From: Deltaproteobacteria bacterium
GTDB taxonomy: Bacteria; Myxococcota_A; Polyangia; Polyangiales; Sandaracinaceae
DNA length: 59,813 nt
NCBI GenBank assembly: GCA_017303575.1
Contig: JAFLCL010000022.1
Coordinates: forward strand, 1 to 59,813
Direction: 5' to 3'
The translations under genes and the position numbers were made by a program. Below, in pieces: positions 39,553 to 48,598 of the stretch. The notes beneath the pieces were generated by a model. The model did no database searches and was not told the origin of the DNA. It worked only from the letters and a program-made list of their open reading frames with translations. Numbering within the stretch: the first letter of the stretch is position 1; each line of letters begins with the position of its first letter.

Positions 39553-39558
39553 TTTGAG

Positions 39559-40398
39559 TCAGCGGAGCTCGACGCTCCAGCGTGGCTGGGTGTCGAGCTG
39601 CTCGGCGGTGACGATCACGCGCTGCGTGACGAGCGAGCCGAGCTGCAGCGAGCCGAGCCCGGGCAAGGTGAGCGTCGCGTCCGCGGTGCCCTCGATCGTG
39701 CCGTGCGAACGATCGGCCTCCACCGACACGTCACGCAGACGAGGGACGGCCGAGACCCCGAGCGGACCGTCCCCCGCAGCGAGCGTCAGGCCCTCGATCG
39801 CGATCCGCACGGGCGCGCCTGCCTCGCGCGCGGGGCACTCGATGCGCTCGAGCTCGAGCTCGTGCTCGTGCTCCTGGCCTCCCTCGCGGATCACCACGAG
39901 CCGCGCGACGTGCAGCGCGGGGCTGTCGATCTCCGAGAGGCGCGACGCGAAGTGCACCACGCCGCCGACACGCGCGGGTGCCTGCATCCAGACACCGAGC
40001 GCCGTTCCGACGGCGTCGGGCGCTTCGTCCTCGCCGGCTCGACGTGTGACCTCGAGGGTCTCCACCTCGAGCGACGCCATCGTGCTGCCCTCGAGGTGCG
40101 CGCGCATCGGCGCGTCCCATGCGAGGCCTGCGATCACACCCTCACGCACCGTGCAGCGCGTGGGGGCGATCACGAGGTCGCCGATCGTCGCGCTCGCCTC
40201 GACCTCGAACGGCTCGCAGGACACGCCTCGCGTCGCGAGGTTGCGACGGATCATCGCTGTGACGATCGCGCTGCGGAGGAGCCAGAGCCCCATCGCGAGC
40301 AGCACGCTCGCGGCCAGCAACATCAGCGCGATCGCGCGCCACCGGGCCGCGGATGGCGCGGGCGTGACGGGCGGCGGTGGGCTCGCGGCCGTGCTCAC
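39559..40398 (-). CDS. Membrane-anchored hypothetical protein
   Basis: A 279-residue protein: Pro-rich cytosolic tip, one membrane helix (~20-45), then a periplasmic beta-strand-rich domain of about 230 residues with many parallel-type strands (SLEVETLEVTRRAG, LHVARLVVIREG, RIECPAREAGAPVRIAIEGLTL). This resembles AsmA/DUF748-like beta-helical or lipid-transfer architecture, judged by eye only. The GTG start overlaps the stop of the upstream peptidase gene (GTGA), indicating coupling. Function unknown. Confidence 0.65.
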   Translation of the reverse strand: MSTAASPPPPVTPAPSAARWRAIALMLLAASVLLAMGLWLLRSAIVTAMIRRNLATRGVSCEPFEVEASATIGDLVIAPTRCTVREGVIAGLAWDAPMRAHLEGSTMASLEVETLEVTRRAGEDEAPDAVGTALGVWMQAPARVGGVVHFASRLSEIDSPALHVARLVVIREGGQEHEHELELERIECPAREAGAPVRIAIEGLTLAAGDGPLGVSAVPRLRDVSVEADRSHGTIEGTADATLTLPGLGSLQLGSLVTQRVIVTAEQLDTQPRWSVELR

Positions 40399-42461
40399 GG
40401 CAGGCGCCTCGGCGTGGCGGGGCGCCTGCGATCGTCGGGACGCGCGTCGTCGTCGCCGCCCTCGCCCAGCTGCTCCATGCGACGACGCAGCTCGGCCTCG
40501 TCGATCTCCTGCCCGTCGCCGAACATCTCACCCAGCTCGGGCGGCAGACCGCCACCTGCGCCGCCCAGACCTCCGCCACCGGGGCCTCCGCTGCCCATGC
40601 CACCGAGCAGCTGGCCCATCATCTGTTGGAGCAGCGGCCCCGTGGTCGGATCGTCGAGCGCCGCGGCGAGCTCGGGCGGCATCATCGAGCGCATGACGCG
40701 CGCCGGATCGCTCGGTCCGAGATCCTCGTCGCCGTGTCGCTCGTGGAGCCAGCGGCGCGCGAGGCGTCGCACCTCGGAGGCGTGCGGACCGCTCTCGCTC
40801 GCGAGCGCGTCGATCACGGCGTCCGGGCTCGCCTCGCGGAACCGGTGCTCGCGCACGTAGCGTGAGAGGCCCGCGAAGAACGCGGCGTCTCCCACGCGCT
40901 CTCGCACCGCGCGGTAGAAGAACGGTCCCTTGCCGTACACGAGGCCCGCGTACGCGATGGGCGAGGCGAAGGCCGACGCGGGACGATCGACGACGTCGTC
41001 CGCGAGGCCCTGGATCCGCATCATGCGGTAGTTCATCGCGACCTGACGCTCGCCCTCTTCGGTCGCGCGCGCAGCGCCGTGACGCTCCTCCACGTAGAGC
41101 ATCGCGGAGTACTGCGCGAGCGACTCGTCCACCCACGGATGCGCGCGCGAGTCGCTGCCGACGAGGCCGTGCCACCACTGGTGCGCGACCTCGTGCGCCG
41201 TCACGAACTCGCGCATCGAGCTCGTCATCTGCTCGAGACCGTCGAGGCCTGCGCCCGCCTGCCCGCCGCCGCTCGGGTCGGCACCCCCCCCCAGCGCACC
41301 CAGCGCGCCGAGCATACCGAGCGCGCCGCCACCGCCGTCGAGCGCGCCTCGGTAGAACATCAGCGCGACGGTCACGAGGCCCGAGAACTCCACGCCGCCC
41401 GCGCCACCCACGAGCGGCGCCTCGACGACGTCGAGCTCGGTGTAGGGGTAGCTGCCGAAGCGATGCGTGAAGACGCGGAACGACTCGCAGGCGACCTCAC
41501 CGACGTGACGACCCGCATCGCCGTCGCGCATGAGGAAGAACGAGCGCACCCGCGTGCCCTCGACCTCGCACTCGCGCACGACGAAGCGCGGGCTGACGAG
41601 GATCGCGAGCTCGCGCACGGCCGCGGCGTGGATCGTGATCTCCTTGCGCGGTGCGCGGCCTGGCGCGTCCGCCACGTTCGCGACGCCGACCTCGACGCCG
41701 CTCGATGCCACCACCGCATCCTCCGGCACGACGACGCGCGCGCGCACGTGATGCGGCGCGTCGGTCGAGAGATCGCCCATCGTGCCGCCGTCGTCGGTGA
41801 CCCACGCGGTGCCGCGGCGACGCGCGAGCACCGGATAGAACGCGGCGAGCGAGCCGATGCCCGCGCCGTGGGCGACGAGGCCGTAGTCACCAGACGTCGA
41901 GGACGAGCCGCCCTCCATCGCGGCGAGGCTCTCGAGGCCTTGCCCCATCATCGTGAGGCGGTCGTCCTCGATCTCCGGCATCACGCCCTGGAGATCGAGC
42001 TCGAAGCGGAGGCGCGCGCCCGGCGCGAGCGGGCTCGTGGGGCGCACGACGATCACGCTGGGAGATGGTTGCTCGAATTGGCAACTGACTCCGCCGAGGC
42101 AGCGGCCCTCGAGGAAGTGGACGAGCGGGCGCGCGCCTGGCGCGACCGTCGCGTTCACGAACACGCGCATCGTCACGTCGCGCCAGGGCCGCGCCTCGGT
42201 GTTCGTGACGACCACCTGCTCGCGCAGCCCGAAGCCGCGCAGCTCGTCGTCGATCGACACGTGGAGGTCGTAGAGCGGCAGCGTATCGAGCGAGGGGACG
42301 CCGAGCGCCGATGCGAGCCCCGCGCGCTCGCTCGGCCGCACGTGATCGAGCAGCACGCTCGCGTCGTAGCCCGGGACGTCCTGCGCCCGCGCGCTCGGGC
42401 CGCTCGCAGCGGTGGCCATCACCACCGACGTCGCGAGCCAACCTGTGTGGGAGCGCTTCAC
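40395..42461 (-). CDS. Secreted M1-family (aminopeptidase N-like) metallopeptidase
   Basis: A 688-residue protein with an N-terminal signal peptide. The zinc site is complete: HEVAH (423-427) and E446 (DESLAQYSA), the HEXXH-x18-E spacing of M1 peptidases. The GAMEN-type exopeptidase motif is replaced by GGAGGVEFSG, so it may not act as a classic aminopeptidase. A Gly-rich insertion (~365-395, encoded over a nine-base C run) precedes the active site, and a Gly-rich, acidic C-terminus follows. The GTG start is used. Downstream is a membrane protein gene overlapping by four bases, so the two are likely co-expressed. Confidence 0.87.
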   Translation of the reverse strand: MKRSHTGWLATSVVMATAASGPSARAQDVPGYDASVLLDHVRPSERAGLASALGVPSLDTLPLYDLHVSIDDELRGFGLREQVVVTNTEARPWRDVTMRVFVNATVAPGARPLVHFLEGRCLGGVSCQFEQPSPSVIVVRPTSPLAPGARLRFELDLQGVMPEIEDDRLTMMGQGLESLAAMEGGSSSTSGDYGLVAHGAGIGSLAAFYPVLARRRGTAWVTDDGGTMGDLSTDAPHHVRARVVVPEDAVVASSGVEVGVANVADAPGRAPRKEITIHAAAVRELAILVSPRFVVRECEVEGTRVRSFFLMRDGDAGRHVGEVACESFRVFTHRFGSYPYTELDVVEAPLVGGAGGVEFSGLVTVALMFYRGALDGGGGALGMLGALGALGGGADPSGGGQAGAGLDGLEQMTSSMREFVTAHEVAHQWWHGLVGSDSRAHPWVDESLAQYSAMLYVEERHGAARATEEGERQVAMNYRMMRIQGLADDVVDRPASAFASPIAYAGLVYGKGPFFYRAVRERVGDAAFFAGLSRYVREHRFREASPDAVIDALASESGPHASEVRRLARRWLHERHGDEDLGPSDPARVMRSMMPPELAAALDDPTTGPLLQQMMGQLLGGMGSGGPGGGGLGGAGGGLPPELGEMFGDGQEIDEAELRRRMEQLGEGGDDDARPDDRRRPATPRRLP
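41284..41292. repeat. Nine-base C homopolymer inside M1 peptidase gene
   Basis: A run of nine C on the plus strand (G on the coding strand) within the Gly-rich linker coding region. A slipped base here would frameshift the peptidase before its active site. Confidence 0.8.
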
Positions 42462-42470
42462 GCGGTGATC

Positions 42471-42830
42471 CTACGAGGCGGGGCTCTCCTGCGTCTCGGT
42501 CTTGCTGCGCTTGCTCTTGGGGCGCACGCCGGTGCCCGCGCGTCGCGACGGATCGAGCTCTGCCGAGCACACGCTGCACGTCGGCTTCTCGTGCGCGAAG
42601 CGGTAGATGGGACCTCCCGCGACGATGATGCCCATCATCGTGGGGATCATGCAGAAGTAGTCCGACCCCATGACGGGCGACACGATCGTGATGACGACGA
42701 TCATGCCGCACCACGCCCACCACACCTTGCTCCAGTGGGGCCACGGCATGACGGGACGGATCACGTCGTCGCAGCGCCAGCAGTACATCGTGGGCGTGGG
42801 TGCCTGCGGTCCATCCTCGGAAGACGACAT
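42471..42830 (-). CDS. Small membrane protein with split zinc ribbon
   Basis: A 119-residue protein from ATG 42830 (GGAGG Shine-Dalgarno; a GTG at 42842 would add four residues). CxxC near the N-terminus (YCWRCDD) and CxxC after the membrane part (TCSVCSAELD) flank two hydrophobic segments (~36-58 and ~62-75). The pairs could form one zinc ribbon on the cytosolic face. The C-terminus is basic (KSKRSK). It lies nine bases upstream of the M1 peptidase gene, likely in the same operon. Function unknown. Confidence 0.7.
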   Translation of the reverse strand: MSSSEDGPQAPTPTMYCWRCDDVIRPVMPWPHWSKVWWAWCGMIVVITIVSPVMGSDYFCMIPTMMGIIVAGGPIYRFAHEKPTCSVCSAELDPSRRAGTGVRPKSKRSKTETQESPAS

Positions 42831-42944
42831 CCACGCCTCCACCGACTCGCAGCGCGTCTGCCGCGGTCGCTCGGCGATCGCCTACGCCCGCGGCCGCCCG
42901 TGCGCAAGGATGTCGTCGCGATCGACGGGGCCTGCGCGCAGTCC

Positions 42945-42950
42945 TAAGGT
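42945..42950 (+). promoter_or_regulatory. -10-like TAAGGT, 9 nt before ATG
   Basis: TAAGGT, nine bases, ATG 42960. TCGACG lies 17 bases upstream of the hexamer and could serve as a weak -35. Confidence 0.5.
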
Positions 42951-42959
42951 CCGCGGCCC

Positions 42960-43757
42960 ATGGCCCGCGCGCGCTCTTCGCCTTCGTCGTCCTCGCGAGC
43001 GGCCCTCGATCCGCACGTCGCGGAGCTGCTCGGCGCGACCGACACCTTCCTCGCGGGCCGCACGCGCTGGCAGACGCTCGCGCCACGCGGCGGTGCGCCG
43101 CGATCGCTCGTCGCGCTGGCCGAGCTGCTCCTGCCGACGCGCGACGACCGGCCCGCGCTCCACGATCAGCAGGCGATCGCGTGGGCGATGGCGCTCTCGG
43201 ATCTCGCGCGCGCGATCGCCCGCGAGTTTCCCGAGAACCTCTTCGCCGATCTCGATCACGTCGCCTCCGAGCTCCGACGTGTGGTCGCGACGCGCGGCCA
43301 CGTCGCGCTCGAGCGCACGATCGATCCGCTCGTCCGCATCCACAGGAGCTACGGCAAGAGCTCGCGCATCCGCTTCCGCTACGTGCACGACTTCCTCTAC
43401 GGCTTCGACTGGGCGCGGTGGGTCGCGCGTGATCCCCAGGCTCGACGCACGATCGGCAACTACGACCTGCCCTTCCTCGCCCACGTCGAGAAGCGGGCGC
43501 TCGAGCTCGATGCGCTCGTCGAGGCGAACGACCCGAGCTATCCGCCGCTCGCGCCGGGCGAGTTCCGCAACCCGTTTCCTTTCGATCGCGAGCCCGCCGC
43601 GGAGAGCGAGCTCTTCCGTTCGCTCGCAGAGGCCGATCTCCTGCCGATCCGCGCGTTCGACGCAGACCGTCCGCAGCCCTCCGCCGACCGACCGTTCACT
43701 TCGCTGCGCGAGCAGCGCGCCCAGGCGATGGGCCTGTCGGGACAGCGGTCTCGATAG
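42960..43757 (+). CDS. Hypothetical soluble protein
   Basis: A 265-residue, largely helical soluble protein without signal peptide or membrane helix. Ser/Arg-rich start, then blocks such as IAWAMALSDLARAIAREFPENLFADLD and RIRFRYVHDFLYGFDWARWVARDP, where several aromatic and charged residues suggest a ligand site, but I recognise no family. The start is supported by TAAGGT nine bases upstream. The kinase gene follows after 44 bp with its own -10-like hexamer. Function unknown. Confidence 0.65.
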   Translation: MARARSSPSSSSRAALDPHVAELLGATDTFLAGRTRWQTLAPRGGAPRSLVALAELLLPTRDDRPALHDQQAIAWAMALSDLARAIAREFPENLFADLDHVASELRRVVATRGHVALERTIDPLVRIHRSYGKSSRIRFRYVHDFLYGFDWARWVARDPQARRTIGNYDLPFLAHVEKRALELDALVEANDPSYPPLAPGEFRNPFPFDREPAAESELFRSLAEADLLPIRAFDADRPQPSADRPFTSLREQRAQAMGLSGQRSR

Positions 43758-43784
43758 CGTCTGCCCCCACGACGGGCAGACGGG

Positions 43785-43790
43785 TATGCT
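43785..43790 (+). promoter_or_regulatory. -10-like TATGCT, 11 nt before kinase ATG
   Basis: TATGCT followed by eleven GC-only bases and ATG 43802. The spacing allows a leader of a few bases at most. Confidence 0.4.
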
Positions 43791-43801
43791 CGCGGCCGCG
43801 C

Positions 43802-44896
43802 ATGGATCGCATCACCCAGACGCCCGCCGAGGCCTTCGTCGGACGAACCATCGCGAACCGCTACCGCTTGATCGAGAAGGTCGGCGAGGGCGCGATGGGC
43901 GCCGTCTACAAGGCGACCGACGCGAACGGCGCGCCCTGCGCGGTGAAGATGATGCACGCGCAGGCGGTCGCCGATCCCGCGCTTCGCACACGCTTCGAGC
44001 GCGAGGCCAAGGCGCTCTTCGCGCTGCGTCACCCCAACGTGCTCGAGGTGCGCGACTACGGCGTCGAGAGCGGCCTTCCGTTCCTCGTGATGGAGCTGCT
44101 CTCGGGCAAGACGCTCGAAGAGATGGTCGTCGATCACACGCCCGATCCGCAGACCGGCGTGGAGCTCGGCAAGCAGACGCTGCGCGGCCTCGCGTACGCG
44201 CACGCCCAGGGCGTGCTCCATCGCGACATCAAGAGCGAGAACGTCTTCGTCACGTGGGACGGCCAGTCCTACCGCTGCATCCTCCTCGACTTCGGCCTCG
44301 TGAAGCTCGACGACTCGATCCACGGCCCGTCGCAGAAGCTGACGATGGCCGGCTCCATCATGGGCAGCCCCGCGTACATGTCGCCGGAGCAGGGCACTGG
44401 TGACGTGGTGGACGCGCGCAGCGACGTCTACGCGATGGGCGTGGTCCTCTACGAGCTCGTCACCGGCGAGTGGCCGTTCGCGGCCGAGAGCCAGGTCGAG
44501 ATGTTCCGCATGCACCTGCTCGAGCCGCCGCCGCCGATGGCGAGCAAGCGCGAGCACCTCGTGGTGTTGCCCGAGCTCGAGGCGATCATCCAGAAGGCGC
44601 TCGCGAAGAAGAAGGCCGATCGGTGGGCCGATGCGGGCGCGATGCTCGCCGCGATCGAGGCGCTGCCTGCGAAGTCTGCGTGGATCGATGCGAGCGGTCG
44701 CTCGCGCCCGAGCGCGGTGACGATGCCGACGCCCCCGGTCGCGCCGCCGACGCCGCTCGCGGCTCCGACGCCGATGGCGCAGCCGGTCAGCGCTCCCTCG
44801 AGCGGGCCGAGCGTGGCACTGATCGCCGGCTTGATCGGCGTGTTCCTGCTCGCGATGCTGATCGGCGCAGGCGTGCTGTTCTTCTTGCTGCGTTGA
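43802..44896 (+). CDS. Membrane-anchored Ser/Thr protein kinase
   Basis: A 364-residue Hanks-type kinase. Residues ~20-285 form the catalytic domain: GEGAMGAVY (28-36), K49, HRDIKSEN (140-147), DFG (163-165) and GSPAYMSPEQ, the activation-loop end. A Pro/Ala-rich linker (~300-335) leads to one C-terminal transmembrane helix (~336-362). There is almost no extracellular part, so signals are probably sensed in the membrane or through partners. The -10-like TATGCT lies eleven bases upstream. Confidence 0.93.
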   Translation: MDRITQTPAEAFVGRTIANRYRLIEKVGEGAMGAVYKATDANGAPCAVKMMHAQAVADPALRTRFEREAKALFALRHPNVLEVRDYGVESGLPFLVMELLSGKTLEEMVVDHTPDPQTGVELGKQTLRGLAYAHAQGVLHRDIKSENVFVTWDGQSYRCILLDFGLVKLDDSIHGPSQKLTMAGSIMGSPAYMSPEQGTGDVVDARSDVYAMGVVLYELVTGEWPFAAESQVEMFRMHLLEPPPPMASKREHLVVLPELEAIIQKALAKKKADRWADAGAMLAAIEALPAKSAWIDASGRSRPSAVTMPTPPVAPPTPLAAPTPMAQPVSAPSSGPSVALIAGLIGVFLLAMLIGAGVLFFLLR

Positions 44897-44902
44897 GCTG
44901 CG

Positions 44903-45733
44903 TCAGCGCGGCGCGGTGACTGTCGCCGTGGCGGCCGCACCGGGCGGCGGATCGACGATGAACGGCGGGCGCCTCGGACCTCGGAAGAGGAAGCGCTCGC
45001 GGCGCTCCTGCACCTCGATGTCGGCGGCCTGCAGCTCGAACCGCGTCCCGCGCTCGGACACGTCGTTCGCGTTGCGCAGCGTCAGCTGGATGCGGCCGTC
45101 CTGCTGCGCCTGCGTGATCAGCGCACCCTGCGGGAACGTCACCTGCAGCGTGACGCTCGTGGTCTGACCGAGGCGGTAGCCGCGGCGACCTTCTTCCGTC
45201 TCCTCTTCGTGTAGCGCACGGCCGACGGCGAGGATCGTCACGTTCTCGAGCAACAGCGCGTTGCGCCAACCCGAGGCGCGCATCGGATCGCCGATCGTGA
45301 GGATCACGTCGACGTGATCGCCGGGGCGCAAGAGCCCGTTGAACGACGAGGTCTGCGTCGCGAGGATCGTGAGCGCGCGGCTGCCTTGCGGGATCTCTCC
45401 CGAGAGGGTGCGCTGCTGATCGGAGAGCGGCGACAGATCCGTCCGCATGATGGCCTCGCCCGCGCGCACGGACTGCGCGAGCGGGAGACCGATGAGGTCG
45501 CGGATGCGGGTCGCGAGGATGTGTCGATCCTCGACGTAGTCCGAGGGCAGCGAGCGGGTCGCGAGCCACTCCGCGCGCACCGGCTCACCGAAGGGGATGT
45601 CCTGCGCCGCCATCACGACGTCGACGGGACGACCTCCTGCGCGCTCCAGGCGGTACTGCTCCTGGTAGAGGTACATCACGACGACGCCCGCGAGGATGAG
45701 GGCCACGCTGGCCATGAGGGGCGTCCGTTTCAT
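44903..45733 (-). CDS. cpaB: Flp pilus assembly protein CpaB (RcpC)
   Basis: A 276-residue protein with an N-terminal membrane helix and a SAF domain beginning VVMAAQDIPFGEPVRAEWLATRSLPS, followed by LLRPGDHVDVILTI and the CpaB C-terminal half. CpaB is a periplasmic/outer-membrane component of the tight-adherence (Flp) pilus secretion machine. No cpaC, cpaF, tadB or flp gene is present in the window, so this copy is separated from the rest of the machine. It faces the convergent kinase gene six bases away. Confidence 0.88.
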   Translation of the reverse strand: MKRTPLMASVALILAGVVVMYLYQEQYRLERAGGRPVDVVMAAQDIPFGEPVRAEWLATRSLPSDYVEDRHILATRIRDLIGLPLAQSVRAGEAIMRTDLSPLSDQQRTLSGEIPQGSRALTILATQTSSFNGLLRPGDHVDVILTIGDPMRASGWRNALLLENVTILAVGRALHEEETEEGRRGYRLGQTTSVTLQVTFPQGALITQAQQDGRIQLTLRNANDVSERGTRFELQAADIEVQERRERFLFRGPRRPPFIVDPPPGAAATATVTAPR

Positions 45734-45775
45734 CGGGCTGCTGGACGAATTGGTCGCAGGAGATGGCCCCGCGGG

Positions 45776-46807
45776 TCAAGCGACGTGGTCGCGCGCCTGA
45801 TCCGTCGACGGGCCGGTGCGCACCTCCGGCGGGCAGTGCCGATCGAGGAACGCGAAGCTGTCGCGCCAACAGCGCTGCGCCTCGGGACGAAAGACGAACG
45901 CGTGGAACGCGTGGACCTCGCCCGGGTAGTACTCGTCCTGGCACTCGACGCCGCGCTTGCGCAGCGCGACGGCGAGGCGCCGGGTGTCGTCGAGCAACGG
46001 ATCGGCCGTGCCGCAGGGCGCGAAGAACGGCGGCAAGGTGCGCTGCGTCGTGCGCTCGCTCTCGAGCAGCACCAACGGATCGGCGAGATCGAGCGCCTCG
46101 CCGCCGTGACGCGACGGATGGTCGAGCGCGCCGAGGTAGGCAGCGCCCACCTCCTCGATGCGCTCCGCGATGACCCGCGACAGGCGGGCCTTGCGACGCG
46201 AGAAGCGTGCTGTGTCCGAGACCTGCAGGATCCCGCACGCGGGCAGCACGGCGCGCGGCACCACGTTCGTGGCGAAGATGCGGCGCGCGTGTGGCTCGCT
46301 GCGCTCGAAGCAGGCGGCGGCGGTCAACGAGGTCACGAGGTTCGCCCCCGCACTCTCGCCCGCCAGCACGAGCCGTGACGCATCACCGCCCCACCGCGCA
46401 GCGTTCTCGACCACCCACGCGTAGGCCTCGGCACAGTCTTCGAGCGCGGCGGGGAACGGGTGCTCGGGTGCGAGCCGGTAGTTGATGGAGAAGACGACGT
46501 AGCCGCGCCGAGCGAACGCGAGGCCCATCACCCAGTGCGTGTCCTTCGAGAGGATGCGGAAGCCTCCGCCGTGCACGTAGAGCACCACCGGACGTCGCTC
46601 GCTGGGGCGGTGCCCGATCGGTCGGTAGACGTCGAGGAGGTGCGCGCTCGAGCTGCCGGAGGCGTAACGAACGTCGCGGATCACCTCGACGCCGTGGTGC
46701 GACGGACGCGCTCGCGGGTGCATGCGGCCGAGGCGCGAGGCGCCGCGGAAGAACGTGTCGACGACCAGCGATCCGGCTCGACGACGCACCTGATCTCGAA
46801 GGCCCAT
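45776..46807 (-). CDS. HSL-family alpha/beta hydrolase (esterase/lipase)
   Basis: A 343-residue hydrolase. The oxyanion motif HGGGF (79-83) and nucleophile elbow GESAGAN (150-156, Ser152) define the hormone-sensitive lipase family. The catalytic His is probably in GEVHAFHAF near the C-terminus and the acid in GTADPLLDD. It hydrolyses carboxyl esters; the exact substrate is unknown. ATG 46807 is preferred over the longer frame to 47038, which would cross the start of the divergent DUF1592 gene. TACGGT lies 16 bases upstream. Confidence 0.88.
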   Translation of the reverse strand: MGLRDQVRRRAGSLVVDTFFRGASRLGRMHPRARPSHHGVEVIRDVRYASGSSSAHLLDVYRPIGHRPSERRPVVLYVHGGGFRILSKDTHWVMGLAFARRGYVVFSINYRLAPEHPFPAALEDCAEAYAWVVENAARWGGDASRLVLAGESAGANLVTSLTAAACFERSEPHARRIFATNVVPRAVLPACGILQVSDTARFSRRKARLSRVIAERIEEVGAAYLGALDHPSRHGGEALDLADPLVLLESERTTQRTLPPFFAPCGTADPLLDDTRRLAVALRKRGVECQDEYYPGEVHAFHAFVFRPEAQRCWRDSFAFLDRHCPPEVRTGPSTDQARDHVA

Positions 46808-46877
46808 CCGCGCATCGTGCGCGACCGTATTCACGGGTGGCTTGTTTCGCGTGCGTTTTCTCAGCACTCTCTTGGTC

Positions 46878-48596
46878 ATGCGCGCGATCCTCCGACCTCG
46901 TCTCACGGTCGTGGCGACGGCCCTGGCGTTGGGGCCTCTGACCAGCCTCGTCGGCTGCGTCGGTGACCTCGACTCCGGTCCGGCGTCGCCGCGGGGCTTC
47001 GAGTGCACGACTGGGTGCACCGAGCTCGCCGCGTCCACCTCGCGATTCCCGCGTCTCTCTCACGATCAGTGGGAAGAGACCGTGCGTGATCTCCTCCGCC
47101 TGCCGGCCACGAGCGATCTGTCCTCGACGTTCCCTCCCGACGCGCCGCGCGGCCTCTTCGACAACGACGGCGCCGAGCTCTCGGTCTCGGGCGATCTGCG
47201 CACCGAGTACCAGCGCGCCGCCGAGCGCCTCGCCGAGCAGGTCGCCACCGACCCGGCCGCCCTGATGCGCATCCTCCCGAGCGATCTGCCCGCGAGCCCC
47301 GACGCGGCGCGTGCGCGCGGATTCCTCGAGGGCTTCGGCGAGCGCGCGTACCGAAGGCCGCTGAGCAGCGCCGAGCTCGACACCTACGCGGCGCTCTTCG
47401 CGCGAGGCCCCGAGCTCTACCCGGACGACGATCCGTTCGTCGCCGGCGTGCGCCTGAGCCTCGAGGCGATGCTCCAGTCGCCTCACTTCGTCTACCGCGC
47501 CGAGCTCGGCGCCGCGTCGGGGAACGAGCCGATCGCGCTCACGCGCCACGAGCTCGCGTCGCGCCTCTCGTACGCGCTGTGGGGCACGATGCCCGACGAC
47601 GATCTCTTCGAAGCGGTCGCGTCGGGCGCGCTCGATGACGCGGAAGGTCTCGACGTCGAGGTCTCCCGCATGCTCGACGACGCGCGCGCGGAGGCGATGC
47701 TCGTCCGCTACCACGAGCAGCTGCTCTCGGTCGGTCGCTACGAGGACGTCACCCGCTCGGCCACGTTGTTCCCCGAGTTCACGAGCGCGGTGCCCGCGGC
47801 GATGGCCGACGAGGTGCGCCTCTTCGTGCGCGAGGTCTATGCCGAGGACGGCGGTGTGCGTGATCTCTTCACCTCGCGCTTCACCTATGCCAACGCGCCG
47901 CTCGCAGCGATCTACGACCTCCCCGGCGTGAGCGGCGACGCGATGCAGCGCGTCTCGCTCGAGGGCACCGATCGCGCGGGCCTCCTCACGATGGCGGGCT
48001 TCCTCTCGATCAACGCGAGCTCGACCGACAGCGATCCGATCCACCGCGGTGTCTTCGTGAACCACCGCATCCTCTGCGCCCCGCTGCCCGCGCCGCCGAT
48101 GATGGTGCCCCCGCTGCCGCCGGAGGACATGTCGATGCCGCGCACGCTGCGCGAGCGCATCACGCTGCACACCGGCGCCGGCACCTGCGGCGCGTCCTGT
48201 CACGGCACGATGATCAACCCCGTCGGCTTCGCGTTCGAGCACTTCGACGCTGTCGGCAGCTCCCGCGACCGCGAGCGCAACGGCCTCGCGATCGACGCTG
48301 CCGACGCCTACTCGTTCCAGGGCCAGTCGCGCAGCTACGACGGAGCGGTCGAGCTGTCGGCGATCGTCGCCGAGCAGCGCATGACGCACGCCTGTTACGC
48401 CGATCACCTGCTCCAGTTCGTGCACGGCCGCGCGAGCGTCGAGAGCGACGAGGGACTGCTCCACCACGTCACGACTGCGTCGCTGCGCGAGCGAGCGTCC
48501 TTGCGCGAGCTGGTGCGCATCCTCGTGACCAGCTCGGCCTTCGCGCAGCGTTCCGCCACCGAGCTCGACGAGCTCCCTGGCCTGGAGATGGAGTGA
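46878..48596 (+). CDS. DUF1592/DUF1588-type lipoprotein with CxxxCH motif
   Basis: A 572-residue predicted lipoprotein (LVGC lipobox). It carries the domain order of planctomycete/myxobacterial DUF1592 proteins: RLSHDQWEETVRDLL, YRRPLSSAELDTY, LSLEAMLQSPHFVYR, LTRHELASRLSYALWG, TRAGLLT-type DRAGLLTMAGFLS, and DPIHRGVFVNHRIL. The cytochrome-like CH motif is C-x3-C-H (CGASCH) rather than the usual CxxCH. ATG 46878 is preferred over TTG/GTG upstream. The next gene (DUF1552) overlaps by four bases, the standard partner pair. Function unknown; an exported redox or binding role is often suspected. Confidence 0.85.
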   Translation: MRAILRPRLTVVATALALGPLTSLVGCVGDLDSGPASPRGFECTTGCTELAASTSRFPRLSHDQWEETVRDLLRLPATSDLSSTFPPDAPRGLFDNDGAELSVSGDLRTEYQRAAERLAEQVATDPAALMRILPSDLPASPDAARARGFLEGFGERAYRRPLSSAELDTYAALFARGPELYPDDDPFVAGVRLSLEAMLQSPHFVYRAELGAASGNEPIALTRHELASRLSYALWGTMPDDDLFEAVASGALDDAEGLDVEVSRMLDDARAEAMLVRYHEQLLSVGRYEDVTRSATLFPEFTSAVPAAMADEVRLFVREVYAEDGGVRDLFTSRFTYANAPLAAIYDLPGVSGDAMQRVSLEGTDRAGLLTMAGFLSINASSTDSDPIHRGVFVNHRILCAPLPAPPMMVPPLPPEDMSMPRTLRERITLHTGAGTCGASCHGTMINPVGFAFEHFDAVGSSRDRERNGLAIDAADAYSFQGQSRSYDGAVELSAIVAEQRMTHACYADHLLQFVHGRASVESDEGLLHHVTTASLRERASLRELVRILVTSSAFAQRSATELDELPGLEME

Positions 48597-48598
48597 CC

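Noticed and set aside
41079..42947. 622-codon plus-strand ORF
   Set aside because: Antisense to the M1 peptidase and zinc-ribbon genes; His/Arg/Ala-rich with no domain, so a shadow.
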